64,000 nucleotides of DNA from JACKAQ01 sp020634975 [NCBI: Calditrichia bacterium] (GCA_020634975.1 JACKAQ010000002.1:682001-746000), one strand, 5' to 3'; shown: positions 54,693-64,000, counted from the stretch's first letter. Notes: generated from the sequence alone by a model not told the origin. Program-made: numbers and translations.

Positions 54693-57600
54693 CTATTTGA
54701 CAATGGCAAACTTGCCAATGTGTTTGCCGATACCCGGCGCATCGACGTGATAAATATAAACGCCGTAGGCAATGTCCATCCCGTCATCCGAAATCAGGTT
54801 CCAGGATGTCGCACCATTTGTGGTGGAGCTTTGGTGATCGATAAGTTTTACCAATTTGCCAGCCAGCGTAAAAATCCGGATCGTGCATGTTTGCGGCAGG
54901 TGGATGAAGTCTATTTTCCGCTCTCCACGACCCGCGCCAAAAACCAAACGCGGTTCCCAGGATGCACCGGAAATATAGGGATTCGGCACTACTTTGATGT
55001 TCACTAACTCGTTTTCTGCCAATGCGTTATCCACTGAGGCGGCTTTGGTGTGAAACTCGAAATAATCACCATTTCCAAAGGGTTTGGTGGTTCGAATGAT
55101 AAACTCATCGCCACCTTGCGGGAAACGCGGAATCGAATTTGGCGGCGGCGGACCAACCACAAAATCGTAGGTAAATTTAAATGCGGGACCGATAAATTCG
55201 ATAATCGTAACAACATCACCAACGTTCAACGTTCCGGAATTGTCATTATCAAACATCTCGAACTCCGCAGGGCGATTTTCCGTCAGGTTGAAAACGGTGA
55301 AGTTTACCGGAACCTTGAAATTATACGACGTATCGATAATTTCATCCGCAAATGTAATTTTGTAATCCGCCGGCCAAATAGTTGCCAGCGACGGGAATTG
55401 TTTGTGTAACCGCAAACTGTCGACAAACGGCAGATTGCTGTTTCCGATCAACCAACCACTTTCTTCCCGTAAAATATCGATTGTTGTATCAATATTTACG
55501 GTGGCAACCAATCCATCAATTACCGGACTGGGATATGCGGGGCCAAATAAGCTGGCATCGATGCCAGTAGCAATTGGCTCAGCAGAATCGCCGTTCATGC
55601 GGTAAAAACCGTAGGTTGAGGTTTGATAGCCGGGGAAATCGCCGGTCGATTCAAAAATAACCCGGTAGGTTGCATCACTTTGCACCGCACCCGGATCAAT
55701 AATTTGCACGCCGATGTTTCCCGTGCCAATGCCTTCGGTTGCTTTGGAAAAATCACCGGAAATTTCCGGATCGATATAGCCGGCAACCGGCGCGTTTGGC
55801 GTTACCGCCGCACAGTTAAAATCGATAAACGTAATATTTCCAACAATATCTTCGGTGATTTGTTTGGTGGTTTCGCTGGGTTGCAGCCCGATTTCGATAT
55901 CACCCTGATCGTAAGCCACCAATGCGTAATAATAGGTTTGACCGTTTATCACATCCGTATCAACATACGAACGGCGCAATCCGGTATCGTCACCGCGCCA
56001 AAAACGGGCACCATCGACGCCAATCGGGTCCGGACCGGTTATGCCGTTGATCAGGTCAAACTGGGCAATCGGTTTCCAATAAACGGCTGTGCCTTTGGAA
56101 TCGGTGATGGTTTTGATATCGGTAAATTGCGGTTCGGTACTGCGATAGATCAAATATCCTTCAAAATCTTTACGGGGATTGCCAATGGAATCCGGTAAAA
56201 AGGGATCGCGCGATTCTTCCGCAATACCATCCCAAAAGAGCGATATTTTTCCATCGCCGGGAATTGCAGTCAAAAACGGCTTCAACGGCGGACGGGCAAA
56301 GTTGTAATTCGCGTTGTAAATATTTTGAACGGTAATTTTGTTGCGGAACAATTCATCCAGATCTTGTCCGTTGAGCAATGACATCGAGAATCGCTCGCGG
56401 TGATCCTGTTTTAATTCAAACGGACCAGAGGCGAACAACATTTGCAGGTTTGAGCGCTGCAACGATGTATCAAAATTGCCGTATGAGGACATCCGGCGAT
56501 ACAATCCTTCGTCGTGTTTTGGCCAACCGTCGCCACCGCCACCGTCCACCAGACGATAAATCCACATACTGTTCAAACCGATCTGGTCGGATTCATCGAG
56601 GTCGGTGCGGTCAAAATCCGGCTCGCCGGGTGTGGGAACACCGTCTGCTTCGCCTTCATCGGGACCGTTGTACTGGCGATCGAACGGACCAACGCCATCT
56701 TTACCAAGATCGTCGTTGAGCGGTTCGTTGCCATCCCAAAAGCCGTTGCCGTTCAAATCTGAGTATGCCTGCCAGTCGCCATCGTTGTCGATGCCGTCAT
56801 CGCGGCGTTCATCGATCATACCGTCCAGATCATCGTCAAATCCGTTAAACGGATTGCCCGGACTTTCCAGATAGGCGTAGCCGATATAACCGGTGGGCGA
56901 CCAGGTTCCGAAATCGGATGTACCTCGGCCATCCTGATCGTAGGCATAGGCCATATCCAGCTCCAGGTCAAACGATGCATTGTCATCGCCGGAGTCATCG
57001 GTTCCGCCAACGCCAACATCGCTCAAATAACCGAATACAGCACGGTCATAGGTTGTATCTGAAATATTTACAATATCATACAGCCAGAATATGTTGTCTT
57101 CTGCGAGCACCTGCGACCATTGGAAACCGCGAACTTCCACCCGCAATCCGAGTCCGCCGCGATTGGCATCTGCACGAATGGGGAAGTAGTTATACGGTGG
57201 GCGCTGCCATTCCCGGTCGGATGCGTCGTCCATTACAAAGAAGGTTTCGACGTCTGCATTTTTTACGCCGCGACCAAAATATCCCTGCCAATAGGTGAAG
57301 TTATCCACATCGCCATCGCGGTCATCATCGATGCCGGGCTGGCCGTCAACTTCTTCCTGATTGATCCAGTTGCTGGCAGGTTGATCCAGATAGGTAAAGA
57401 TGGCTTCCGGCCACAATTCCGGCCAGCTACGTGCGTCGTTACTGATTGCCGGGCGGTCGCCACGGGGATTCAGATAGCCGGGTACCGGCTCCCATCCCCA
57501 GGGTTTTCCACTGACCGGGTCGCGGTCAAAATGCTCGCGATATGCCGTTGAAATCGGAGTGATAAATGTATCCACTCCCGCAAGATTAACCGAGGCACGG

Positions 57601-57878
57601 GCACCGACGATCATCGCAAGACCGTCCAGATAGGAATGTCCGGAGCCTTTGGGCCATTCGCCCGATGGTTGATCCGGCCATTTGCCAACTTCGCCCTGGT
57701 TAAAATATAATGTACGTATTTGGTTACCATCCATAACGCCCCGCCGCCGCAGGGTATTATCCCCGTAGGGTTCTGCGCGGTAAGCCTCAATCACAACCGG
57801 GCTTTCCTGAGCGATAGTTATGGCGCTGAAAACCAGCAGCAGCAGGCTAATCCAGCGTATGTGTTTGGAAAAACGCAT
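54693..57878 (-). CDS. Very large T9SS cargo protein with Asp-rich calcium-type repeats
   Basis: About 1061 residues from the ATG at 57878 (signal peptide MRFSKHIRWISLLLLVFSAI then TIAQ); GGAGG lies 5 bases before it, and an upstream in-frame start at 57983 would overlap the receptor gene. The middle (about residues 340-440) is rich in D/N/G: FNGFDDDLDGMIDERRDDGI, DNDGDWQAYSDLNGNGFWDG, like thrombospondin-type-3 or dockerin-like calcium loops. The C-terminal ~100 residues are a sorting domain of the VVPNPY type (IRIFTLAGKLVKLIDHQSST ... YGVYIYHVDAPGIGKHIGKF). No enzymatic domain is recognised. Gene order (TonB receptor, this protein, PorV-like) is like that of FCB surface-binding systems. Confidence 0.85.
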   Translation of the reverse strand: MRFSKHIRWISLLLLVFSAITIAQESPVVIEAYRAEPYGDNTLRRRGVMDGNQIRTLYFNQGEVGKWPDQPSGEWPKGSGHSYLDGLAMIVGARASVNLAGVDTFITPISTAYREHFDRDPVSGKPWGWEPVPGYLNPRGDRPAISNDARSWPELWPEAIFTYLDQPASNWINQEEVDGQPGIDDDRDGDVDNFTYWQGYFGRGVKNADVETFFVMDDASDREWQRPPYNYFPIRADANRGGLGLRVEVRGFQWSQVLAEDNIFWLYDIVNISDTTYDRAVFGYLSDVGVGGTDDSGDDNASFDLELDMAYAYDQDGRGTSDFGTWSPTGYIGYAYLESPGNPFNGFDDDLDGMIDERRDDGIDNDGDWQAYSDLNGNGFWDGNEPLNDDLGKDGVGPFDRQYNGPDEGEADGVPTPGEPDFDRTDLDESDQIGLNSMWIYRLVDGGGGDGWPKHDEGLYRRMSSYGNFDTSLQRSNLQMLFASGPFELKQDHRERFSMSLLNGQDLDELFRNKITVQNIYNANYNFARPPLKPFLTAIPGDGKISLFWDGIAEESRDPFLPDSIGNPRKDFEGYLIYRSTEPQFTDIKTITDSKGTAVYWKPIAQFDLINGITGPDPIGVDGARFWRGDDTGLRRSYVDTDVINGQTYYYALVAYDQGDIEIGLQPSETTKQITEDIVGNITFIDFNCAAVTPNAPVAGYIDPEISGDFSKATEGIGTGNIGVQIIDPGAVQSDATYRVIFESTGDFPGYQTSTYGFYRMNGDSAEPIATGIDASLFGPAYPSPVIDGLVATVNIDTTIDILREESGWLIGNSNLPFVDSLRLHKQFPSLATIWPADYKITFADEIIDTSYNFKVPVNFTVFNLTENRPAEFEMFDNDNSGTLNVGDVVTIIEFIGPAFKFTYDFVVGPPPPNSIPRFPQGGDEFIIRTTKPFGNGDYFEFHTKAASVDNALAENELVNIKVVPNPYISGASWEPRLVFGAGRGERKIDFIHLPQTCTIRIFTLAGKLVKLIDHQSSTTNGATSWNLISDDGMDIAYGVYIYHVDAPGIGKHIGKFAIVK

Positions 57879-57951
57879 TGTTTCCTCCAGTTTAATGCCG
57901 ATAAATTCGGGTTCGATATCGACAAACGTTTTCATCTTTTCTGTTCTCGGT

Positions 57952-60600
57952 TTAGAAACCAACTGAAACCCCCAACCGCACACGGCGCGGCGGTGAGTAG
58001 AATGTCGGGTTCAGGATGTAGTCTTCCAGGGTGTGCAACCCGATAATTTCGCCGGAGCTGGTGATCGCATCCAGATCGATATCCGCCTGCCCGGATGAAC
58101 CGTAAACGTTCCATTCGTTCAAACGATCGAACAGGTTTTCAACCCACAAATATGTCTGGAAACTGGTACCGCCAAATTTGATCGTTTTATCCATTCGCAC
58201 ATCAAACAAAATCGAGCTCGGTTTTATCCGGTTGTTGCGAATATTGATGTTTGCCAACACAAAACGACCGGATGCCGTGTATGGCGTTCCGGAACCGATT
58301 CTGCCGGTCATACCAATATTCCAGTCGCCCGGTGTACCTGTGTTGAGTGAGAAATTGAAGGTAGAGCGCTGATCCCAATCGAGCGGAATCAACTGCTTTT
58401 CCGATTCGCGCGGCGGCTGCGACTGGTTGTCGAAAAATACCGAACGTGGGTCGGATGCGTTACCTTCAGCGATCTGATATGTATAGTCCAAACGTGCGCC
58501 CCAGTGATCGGCAAAGCGTTTTTCGAATGCCAGAATTACGCCGCGAACGTTGCCGTAATCGCGATTGATAAAGCGACCATATTGCGCTTCTTCATACGTC
58601 CGGATAATTTCCGTACCGGTCAAATTTCGGATATCGCGATAGTACGCCGTAAATTCAACCGCCAACTGGGTGGTTAACCCCTGATTCAAACCGATTTCGT
58701 AAGTAGCTGTTCTTTGTGCTTTTAGCTCAGGATTTCCGCGAATGGTATTGAGCGAACCCGATTCTTGCGGAACCGGAAATTTGGTGATATCCGATGAGTC
58801 CGATATTCCACTGTATAATTGTTCAAAGTTGGGAATCTGGAAAAACAAACCATACGAAACGTGAATAACACCGGTTGAGGAAATGGGGAACGCGACGCCC
58901 AAACGCGGACTAACCTGCGATTGAGTTACGGCGTCCCGTTGATCTGTGTTGAACAACGGCAACAGGTTGGGATTTCGTTTATCTACCGGAACTTTTGTGT
59001 TCGGGTTAAAATAGTCGTACCGGATACCTGCGTTTACAATGAAGTTGTCATATTCCATTTTGTCCTGCAGATATGCAGAAAACTCGATCGGCTTTTTCAC
59101 AAACTCTTCGCGGCCAAATGAATATCTTTGCGGATAAAAAATTTCGAAATCCGTACCGGTTTCCTGATCGCTGATGCTGTTTCCGTAGTTATCCAATTCA
59201 TGCTGACTAAAGGACATCCCGGCACCGATTTTGTGTATTTTCGAAATCTGGCTATTGATGTCAAATTTTACGATCCGTGAAGTGGTACTACGCAAGTATC
59301 GATCGTTTTCGTAACCGCCGGAACGGAAGGTATAGTTCGATTGCGCTTGTCCGTTAAAGGTGTCCAAATATCGTGGGTCATACGGATCTTCAAATACATA
59401 ACCGAAATATTTGCTGTAATTCTGGGCAAATTTTAAGGTGTAAAAAGTTCTGTTGGATAATCCGTGGTTGATCTGCAAACTGTGGTTCAGGCTTTCGCGA
59501 TAATGCGTTTTGGTTGCGTCCGGCGTCAACCGGAAACCGTGATTGTAATAACGATTTTCGTTATCATTCCAGATCAAGCCATAATTCAATTTGATAGACG
59601 GCGTGAGATAATAGGTTAACCTGCCGTTCAACGATTGGTATTTTGAATTGTCCATCGGGACAAAACTGCTGTCGCCGCTCGGGAAAAACGGAAAATCATC
59701 CGAAGGCAAATACAACCGGGCACCGTTCAAATGTCCATCATCCGACACATTACGGTAGGTTGCGAAAAATTTTAATTTGTTGAATCCGGGTATCGGACCG
59801 CCAGCAGAAAATTGCAGGCTTTGCGAGCCGCTGCCGTCCAGTTTGTCCAGCCCCGGGAAAATATCATCGTGGTTGGTGAGATAGTTGCTGGCATACGCAG
59901 ACACGTCAAATTCGTAATCATTGCGCCCTTCGCGGGAAACGATATTCACAACACCGGAAAGTGCCTGTCCGTATTCCGCATTGAATGTCCCGCTGATCAC
60001 CTCCAACTGCTGAATAGCGGAATTTTCAACCACCAAACCTAATCCGTTGTTATAAGGATCGTTCACCGGAATGCCGTCGATCATGTAAGCGACTTCGCCC
60101 AAACGTCCGCCACGAAAGTGACCGGCAACGACACCAGCTTGTAATTCAACGACTTCGTTAAAATTGTCTACCGGAAGCGCTTCGATTTCTTCTGATCCGA
60201 TATTTTTTGCGCTGGCAGTCAGGTCTTTTTGAATCAAATCCCTTTCTGCGGTTACCACAACTTCGGCGCCTTCAATAGCTTCGGTGCTGATCTCGATGTT
60301 CAACCGGGTTGTCAAATCCACGTTTACGCGAACTTCGTTGATCGTCATTTCCTGAAAACCGATCATTTGGGCAATAAGCGTGTATGTTCCCGGCGGAATG
60401 TTGAGGATGTAGTAATAGCCATCCACGTCTGTGGATGCGCCATACGGGTATCCATCGAGATAAACGTTCGCACCAATGATAGGTTCACCGGTTGCTTTAT
60501 CGGATACCAATCCGGCTATTTTGCCGGTCGTTCCCGGATAAAGCGGTAAAATTAATAAGCATAAACACAGTAAAATCAGTGGTGTAACAATTCGTTTCAT
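57952..60600 (-). CDS. TonB-dependent receptor with carboxypeptidase-regulatory-like domain
   Basis: Outer-membrane receptor of 882 residues. Signal peptide about 1-22 (IVTPLILLCLCLLILPLYPG). A carboxypeptidase-D regulatory-like domain spans about 25-105 (GKIAGLVSDKATGEPIIGAN). The plug domain spans about 110-235 (VVTAERDLIQKDLTASAKNI, EVAYMIDGIPVNDPYNNGLG, SGTFNAEYGQALSGVVNIVS). A 22-strand-type barrel follows, and the chain ends LGVSVGF with the usual terminal aromatic. Its role would be energy-dependent uptake of glucan fragments. No SusD homologue is next to it; the large T9SS protein behind it may take that place (inference). Confidence 0.93.
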   Translation of the reverse strand: MKRIVTPLILLCLCLLILPLYPGTTGKIAGLVSDKATGEPIIGANVYLDGYPYGASTDVDGYYYILNIPPGTYTLIAQMIGFQEMTINEVRVNVDLTTRLNIEISTEAIEGAEVVVTAERDLIQKDLTASAKNIGSEEIEALPVDNFNEVVELQAGVVAGHFRGGRLGEVAYMIDGIPVNDPYNNGLGLVVENSAIQQLEVISGTFNAEYGQALSGVVNIVSREGRNDYEFDVSAYASNYLTNHDDIFPGLDKLDGSGSQSLQFSAGGPIPGFNKLKFFATYRNVSDDGHLNGARLYLPSDDFPFFPSGDSSFVPMDNSKYQSLNGRLTYYLTPSIKLNYGLIWNDNENRYYNHGFRLTPDATKTHYRESLNHSLQINHGLSNRTFYTLKFAQNYSKYFGYVFEDPYDPRYLDTFNGQAQSNYTFRSGGYENDRYLRSTTSRIVKFDINSQISKIHKIGAGMSFSQHELDNYGNSISDQETGTDFEIFYPQRYSFGREEFVKKPIEFSAYLQDKMEYDNFIVNAGIRYDYFNPNTKVPVDKRNPNLLPLFNTDQRDAVTQSQVSPRLGVAFPISSTGVIHVSYGLFFQIPNFEQLYSGISDSSDITKFPVPQESGSLNTIRGNPELKAQRTATYEIGLNQGLTTQLAVEFTAYYRDIRNLTGTEIIRTYEEAQYGRFINRDYGNVRGVILAFEKRFADHWGARLDYTYQIAEGNASDPRSVFFDNQSQPPRESEKQLIPLDWDQRSTFNFSLNTGTPGDWNIGMTGRIGSGTPYTASGRFVLANINIRNNRIKPSSILFDVRMDKTIKFGGTSFQTYLWVENLFDRLNEWNVYGSSGQADIDLDAITSSGEIIGLHTLEDYILNPTFYSPPRRVRLGVSVGF

Positions 60601-60634
60601 TGCACACTCTTTGTCTTTTTATGGTTAGAAAATA

Positions 60635-60666
60635 TTACCGGGGAAGGCGTGCACCTTCCCCGGTAA
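60635..60666 (-). terminator. Hairpin between the binding-protein and receptor genes
   Basis: Perfect 13-base stem TTACCGGGGAAGG / CCTTCCCCGGTAA with loop CGTGCA (forward strand). It lies 9 bases after the stop of the upstream - strand gene and is followed by only a short T-rich stretch (TATTTTC), so partial termination or mRNA-end protection is more likely than a full stop. Confidence 0.75.
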
Positions 60667-60674
60667 AAAAGGCA

Positions 60675-63191
60675 TTACTTCAAGAGCATCATTTTACGAA
60701 CTTCCATAAAATTGCCCGACTGCAGGCGATAGAAATATACGCCGGTAGCCAAATTGCTGGCATCGAACGTTACGTTGTAGGTGCCGGCAGTTTGTTTCTG
60801 GTTGATCAGCGTTGCCACTTTTTGACCGAGTGTGTTGTAGATTTCCAACACAACATCGTTGTTTTGCGGCAAGCTGTAGCTAATGGTTGTGCTCGGGTTG
60901 AACGGGTTCGGATAGTTTTGGGAAAGCTCGAACGCTGCCGGAATGGCATCGTCGATTTTCTCAATACCAACTGGTATAATCCAGGTATCACCTACCCATG
61001 TATACATCCAGTTACCCGGGGAAGACCAGGAGTTGTCGTCATTGTAAGGTGACCAGGTCATGATACCTTCACGAACGCCACCAGCATCAGCATCATTCAA
61101 CGAAAGGTCGAACGGAATGCGATAGCCTTCAACCGCTTCAAATTTGGTATCGCCGCCGGCGGTTGCCAATTCCTGCAATGACAAACGACCTTCAATAACA
61201 TATCCAATCGGGAATTTGGTGCCCCAATAGTAATCGGCTGAGGAGGCTCTCATCAATACGGCATCTCCGCCACTGGCGTAAATTACTTTGCCGGGCAGGA
61301 AACGCAGTTGATAATCCGGTTCATCCCCACGTGCATATCCGGTATGTGCAGCGCCGGTTTGGTTATATAAACCGATAAACAGGTCCGGAGAGTCTTTTTC
61401 ATAGCTGTTTGTTGCGGTTGTATCTACTACGTCATCTGTAGCGTCGAATGCGAAATACATAAAATCAGCATCAAATGCAAGATAGACTTTATAGGAAAGG
61501 TCACCATCGCCATCAATTGTGGTGTTGGTAACAATATGGCTTCCCAATGACGGCCGAACATCAAAAGCCTGGATACCGGCCCAATCGCCGAGGTTTCCAT
61601 CTGCAACAAAGTTAGCCGGAGCACCCAAAGCTGCAGTAGCAATACCTTTGGCTGTATTGGTGATTGGGGAAGATGTTGAAGTTGGCACAGATTCATTACC
61701 GGCAGCGTCGACTGCTGTTACGGCATAGTAATAAGTGGTTGTTGAATCACCAAGAGGAGAATAGAGCAAATGTGACCACGAACCAGTGTTTTCTGCACGT
61801 CCAATGCCTTGCTCAACAACAGAGGCATTCGGTAAATCATCTTTTGATGTAATTGGATCAATGCTGTAATACAAGTTGTATGTTTCTCCGGTTTCGCCAG
61901 GTGTGTCCAACCATGTAATAAGGTTAGAATAAGTGTCGGTAACAATTGTTACCGCACCTGGACCCAACGGATCGGTAATATCATTAACAGGGTTGCCGGT
62001 CCACCAGTTATCGATATAAACTACTTTGCCGGCAACGCCGGTGCCTTCAGCCAAAATCTGGATAACAGTTACAGCTGTCGTATCAAAATCGGTTGTGCCT
62101 TCCTGATAAACAAATTCATTCAAAGGCAATTTGTAATCATGCCATTGATTGTCATCGATCGGTGTGAAATTGATACCCACTTTGCCGTTTGCACCGGATT
62201 CAAGCTGGATTCTCAATTGACCAACACCGGATTCGGCTTTCATGCTAATTTTCATGGAGTCGCCAGACAACCATCCGCCTAACATATTGCGGGGATTGTT
62301 AACATTAAAACCAGCACCGGTATAACCGTTGCCAAATTGATTACCTTGGATCCATTTCAGTGCATTGGTCGGATTATTTAGCGGATCTGGAACACCAGAG
62401 CCTTCTTCCATCGTGAACGAAGACTCTCCCCAGGTAAAGATGTCAAAATCTGCCGGCAGAATTGCACCGTTAAATACAAATACCGGAACAGAACGAACAC
62501 CGGAGAAACCGAGTGCGTCAAAAATAATGGAGCCACTTTGAATAGAATTTAGATCTCCAGCAGCATCTACGGACATTTCAAAGTGAATACCTTTGATTTT
62601 GTCCAGATCCAGTTGATCGTTACCAACCGTGCCGGACCAACCGGTGCGATAGAAACCATTCATACCGTCAAATGCTGCTGGACCAACATCTTCCAACGGC
62701 AGAACAATTTCGTTCCAACCCGGTGCGTCATCCAGAATATATTCGAACGAATACCAGAATTCCGCATTGTTGCTGTCGTAAGTATTTAATGGAGCATCAC
62801 TTACGTCTGTTAATGAAATACGCAGATGCACGTGTCCTGGATCGGATGACGGAATATCGTTATAATATTTCATCACCAGATTTTCATACAACGAAAAATC
62901 CCAAACACCGAAAGAATCCGGGTGGAAAATCTGGAATTTTGAGAAACCGCCCCAGGACTGCGCACGCTGGGTGATCCAGTCAACGCGCATTGCTGCGGCG
63001 CCTTCTGCAACCAGCGTTGTTTCCTGCGACAAATTGATCTGGCTCGTATCGGAGCCATCAACAACGACGATCTGAAGATCGTAACGGGTTGAATCTACGG
63101 GTGTGTCCAAATTATCGAACATAAAGGTTTGTGCCTGGCTGATGCCACTCCAAACCAGTAATCCGACGATCATTAGCAAGCATCGCTTCAT
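60675..63191 (-). CDS. T9SS carbohydrate-binding protein (CBM-like, CBM9-like modules)
   Basis: Secreted 838-residue protein behind a perfect AAGGAGGT site. Signal peptide MKRCLLMIVGLLVWSGISQA. Two galactose-binding-like beta-sandwich modules (about 22-215 and 230-395; YSFEYILDDAPGWNEIVLPL and MKISMKAESGVGQLRIQLES) resemble CBM11/CBM30-type folds. A fibronectin-III-like part is around 415-510 (TTTYYYAVTAVDAAGNESVP). A CBM9-like/DOMON module is around 520-745 (LSYKVYLAFDADFMYFAFDA, TKFEAVEGYRIPFDLSLND). A T9SS type A domain ends it (FELSQNYPNPFNPSTTISYS, GVYFYRLQSGNFMEVRKMML). No catalytic residues are recognised; it probably holds glucan at the cell surface. Confidence 0.85.
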   Translation of the reverse strand: MKRCLLMIVGLLVWSGISQAQTFMFDNLDTPVDSTRYDLQIVVVDGSDTSQINLSQETTLVAEGAAAMRVDWITQRAQSWGGFSKFQIFHPDSFGVWDFSLYENLVMKYYNDIPSSDPGHVHLRISLTDVSDAPLNTYDSNNAEFWYSFEYILDDAPGWNEIVLPLEDVGPAAFDGMNGFYRTGWSGTVGNDQLDLDKIKGIHFEMSVDAAGDLNSIQSGSIIFDALGFSGVRSVPVFVFNGAILPADFDIFTWGESSFTMEEGSGVPDPLNNPTNALKWIQGNQFGNGYTGAGFNVNNPRNMLGGWLSGDSMKISMKAESGVGQLRIQLESGANGKVGINFTPIDDNQWHDYKLPLNEFVYQEGTTDFDTTAVTVIQILAEGTGVAGKVVYIDNWWTGNPVNDITDPLGPGAVTIVTDTYSNLITWLDTPGETGETYNLYYSIDPITSKDDLPNASVVEQGIGRAENTGSWSHLLYSPLGDSTTTYYYAVTAVDAAGNESVPTSTSSPITNTAKGIATAALGAPANFVADGNLGDWAGIQAFDVRPSLGSHIVTNTTIDGDGDLSYKVYLAFDADFMYFAFDATDDVVDTTATNSYEKDSPDLFIGLYNQTGAAHTGYARGDEPDYQLRFLPGKVIYASGGDAVLMRASSADYYWGTKFPIGYVIEGRLSLQELATAGGDTKFEAVEGYRIPFDLSLNDADAGGVREGIMTWSPYNDDNSWSSPGNWMYTWVGDTWIIPVGIEKIDDAIPAAFELSQNYPNPFNPSTTISYSLPQNNDVVLEIYNTLGQKVATLINQKQTAGTYNVTFDASNLATGVYFYRLQSGNFMEVRKMMLLK

Positions 63192-63221
63192 GCTTGACCT
63201 CCTTTTAGGGTTAATGGAACT

Positions 63222-64000
63222 TTACTGAAATTTTTCCCGATAGCTAAAAGCTACGGGTCTGTGATCTATCAGCTTCTCAGGATGAGTGATATTTGAAATA
63301 AATTCCGTTGAATCCAACTCGACAGTGTAAACAGATCGCAAACTGTCCGCGAGCTGCATTTTTAGCAGTGAAAACTTTTTATCGAGCAAAAGATTGCGGA
63401 TTTGTTCATCGGTCAAGTTGTTGTTAAACCGACGATTAAGCTCTTCAAAATTTTCGTGGTTTTTCATTGCTTCAACTTCTGCATCGCTGCATTGCAGATC
63501 ATCGCGGTAAGATTTTAGCCAGGTTCGCGCCAAAATCGCATCAATCTGCCATTGCGATTCGTAAAGCACACGCTGGTTTTTGTCCAGATTTTGGGCATAT
63601 GCACGATCAACCAGATATGCGTTGCGCACCACAACTGCTATGGCTTTTTTTAGCTGAGGCTTAAAATTAACCTGCGGACGCAACCCGGTGGGCATGTTGA
63701 ATAGCGTTTCCAGAAATGTGTAAACCGTCATTGTCTGATCGCCAAAAGTCACCAAAGGTTTATCCCAATCTGCCTCAACATTGCTACGGGCAACTTTCAA
63801 TTCGCTATCGTTAAGGTAAACCGGGAAGGGATCTTGTGTTTCTTTGTTTTCCACAATGGCTTCGAATTGCGCCGCCAGCGGAAAAAACGCATCCGGATTG
63901 ATCTTGATATCTTCATCTTTCAGCAGTTCATAAATGTACTGATCCGAAATTTCCCGGGCTTTGCGATTAAAAATGATTTTGCGAAGCTTAGGTTTGATGG
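63222..64000 (-). CDS. Parvulin/SurA-like chaperone-type protein, C-terminal part (cut by window edge)
   Basis: The frame is open to the window's right edge, so at least 259 residues are seen and the N-terminus is missing. The text IIFNRKAREISDQYIYELLK, then LVTFGDQTMTVYTFLETLFN, then a long helical region resembles the chaperone helices of PpiC/SurA-like proteins (the GDQTMTVYTFLETL piece is like the GxxxITxxEF segment of such N-domains). The PPIase core itself is not in view, so the call is tentative. It lies 30 bases before the binding-protein gene on the same strand, suggesting a periplasmic folding helper for the secreted cargo. Confidence 0.45.
   Translation of the reverse strand, partial: IKPKLRKIIFNRKAREISDQYIYELLKDEDIKINPDAFFPLAAQFEAIVENKETQDPFPVYLNDSELKVARSNVEADWDKPLVTFGDQTMTVYTFLETLFNMPTGLRPQVNFKPQLKKAIAVVVRNAYLVDRAYAQNLDKNQRVLYESQWQIDAILARTWLKSYRDDLQCSDAEVEAMKNHENFEELNRRFNNNLTDEQIRNLLLDKKFSLLKMQLADSLRSVYTVELDSTEFISNITHPEKLIDHRPVAFSYREKFQ

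Noticed and set aside
57878-57983. 35-residue N-terminal extension of the large T9SS protein
   Set aside because: It would overlap the receptor gene and precede the signal peptide; GGAGG sits correctly before the ATG at 57878.

Overview
The window looks like a chromosome segment of a Gram-negative, FCB-group bacterium, most likely Calditrichota or a close relative (KSB1/Ignavibacteria-like). The evidence is a set of secreted proteins ending in the type IX secretion (T9SS) sorting domain (QNYPNPFNP ... GVYFYRL ... KKLTLMR/KMMLLK), a PorV-like protein, a TonB-dependent receptor with a carboxypeptidase-regulatory-like N-domain, an M13 peptidase and an SSS symporter. The phylum is inferred from protein style only; there is no rRNA here.

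Layout. 1-1225: three short genes (TauE/SafE-type exporter tail, A-type Fe-S carrier, DUF2480), each broken by single-base indels. 1352-23190: an intact + strand block of housekeeping and catabolic genes: uvrC, an SCP2-R2lox fusion, an HDOD protein, M13 peptidase, a histidine phosphatase, acyl-CoA synthetase, a ThDP enzyme, a serine hydrolase, an ITPase/XTPase-type enzyme, a crotonase, S9 and M16 peptidases, an alanine-dehydrogenase-like protein, a polysaccharide deacetylase, a MerR regulator, tRNA-Pro(GGG), GT2, pcm and a YqaA/DedA protein. 23210-26905 (- strand): Gfo/Idh/MocA and GMC oxidoreductases and rlmN. 27261-29726 (+): a seven-TM AraC regulator and a frameshifted NHL-propeller T9SS cargo protein.

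30.1-39.9 kb is an accessory, repeat-rich island. It holds dispersed hairpin repeats with covarying stems, a 21-nt minisatellite, and four indel-riddled genes: a helical protein of unknown function, a KAP P-loop NTPase fused to a formylglycine-generating-enzyme-like (FGE/C-type-lectin fold) domain, a Schlafen AlbA_2 protein, and a NACHT-type NTPase fused to a second FGE-like domain. A GIY-YIG protein and radC lie at its right end. A 15-nt direct repeat flanks it. This is the best candidate for an undescribed system: FGE-tailed signalling NTPases, probably anti-phage or other conflict proteins. The KAP protein's FGE tail looks like the variable region of a diversity-generating retroelement target, but no reverse transcriptase is visible here.

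39921-64000 (- strand): a GT4 glycosyltransferase, an MsbA-like ABC exporter, a biotin-dependent carboxylase beta subunit, then a beta-glucan/cellulose utilisation locus transcribed right to left: a parvulin-like protein (cut by the window edge), a T9SS carbohydrate-binding protein, a TonB-dependent receptor, a very large T9SS protein, a PorV-like protein, a GH9 endoglucanase, two GH3 beta-glucosidases and an SSS symporter. Together these could bind and cut beta-glucan at the surface, hydrolyse oligosaccharides to glucose, and import the sugar with sodium.

Indels are not spread evenly. They cluster at 1-1225 and 29.3-37.7 kb, while the remaining ~55 kb reads cleanly. In the broken genes the catalytic motifs are intact, so local assembly error is at least as likely as true gene decay.
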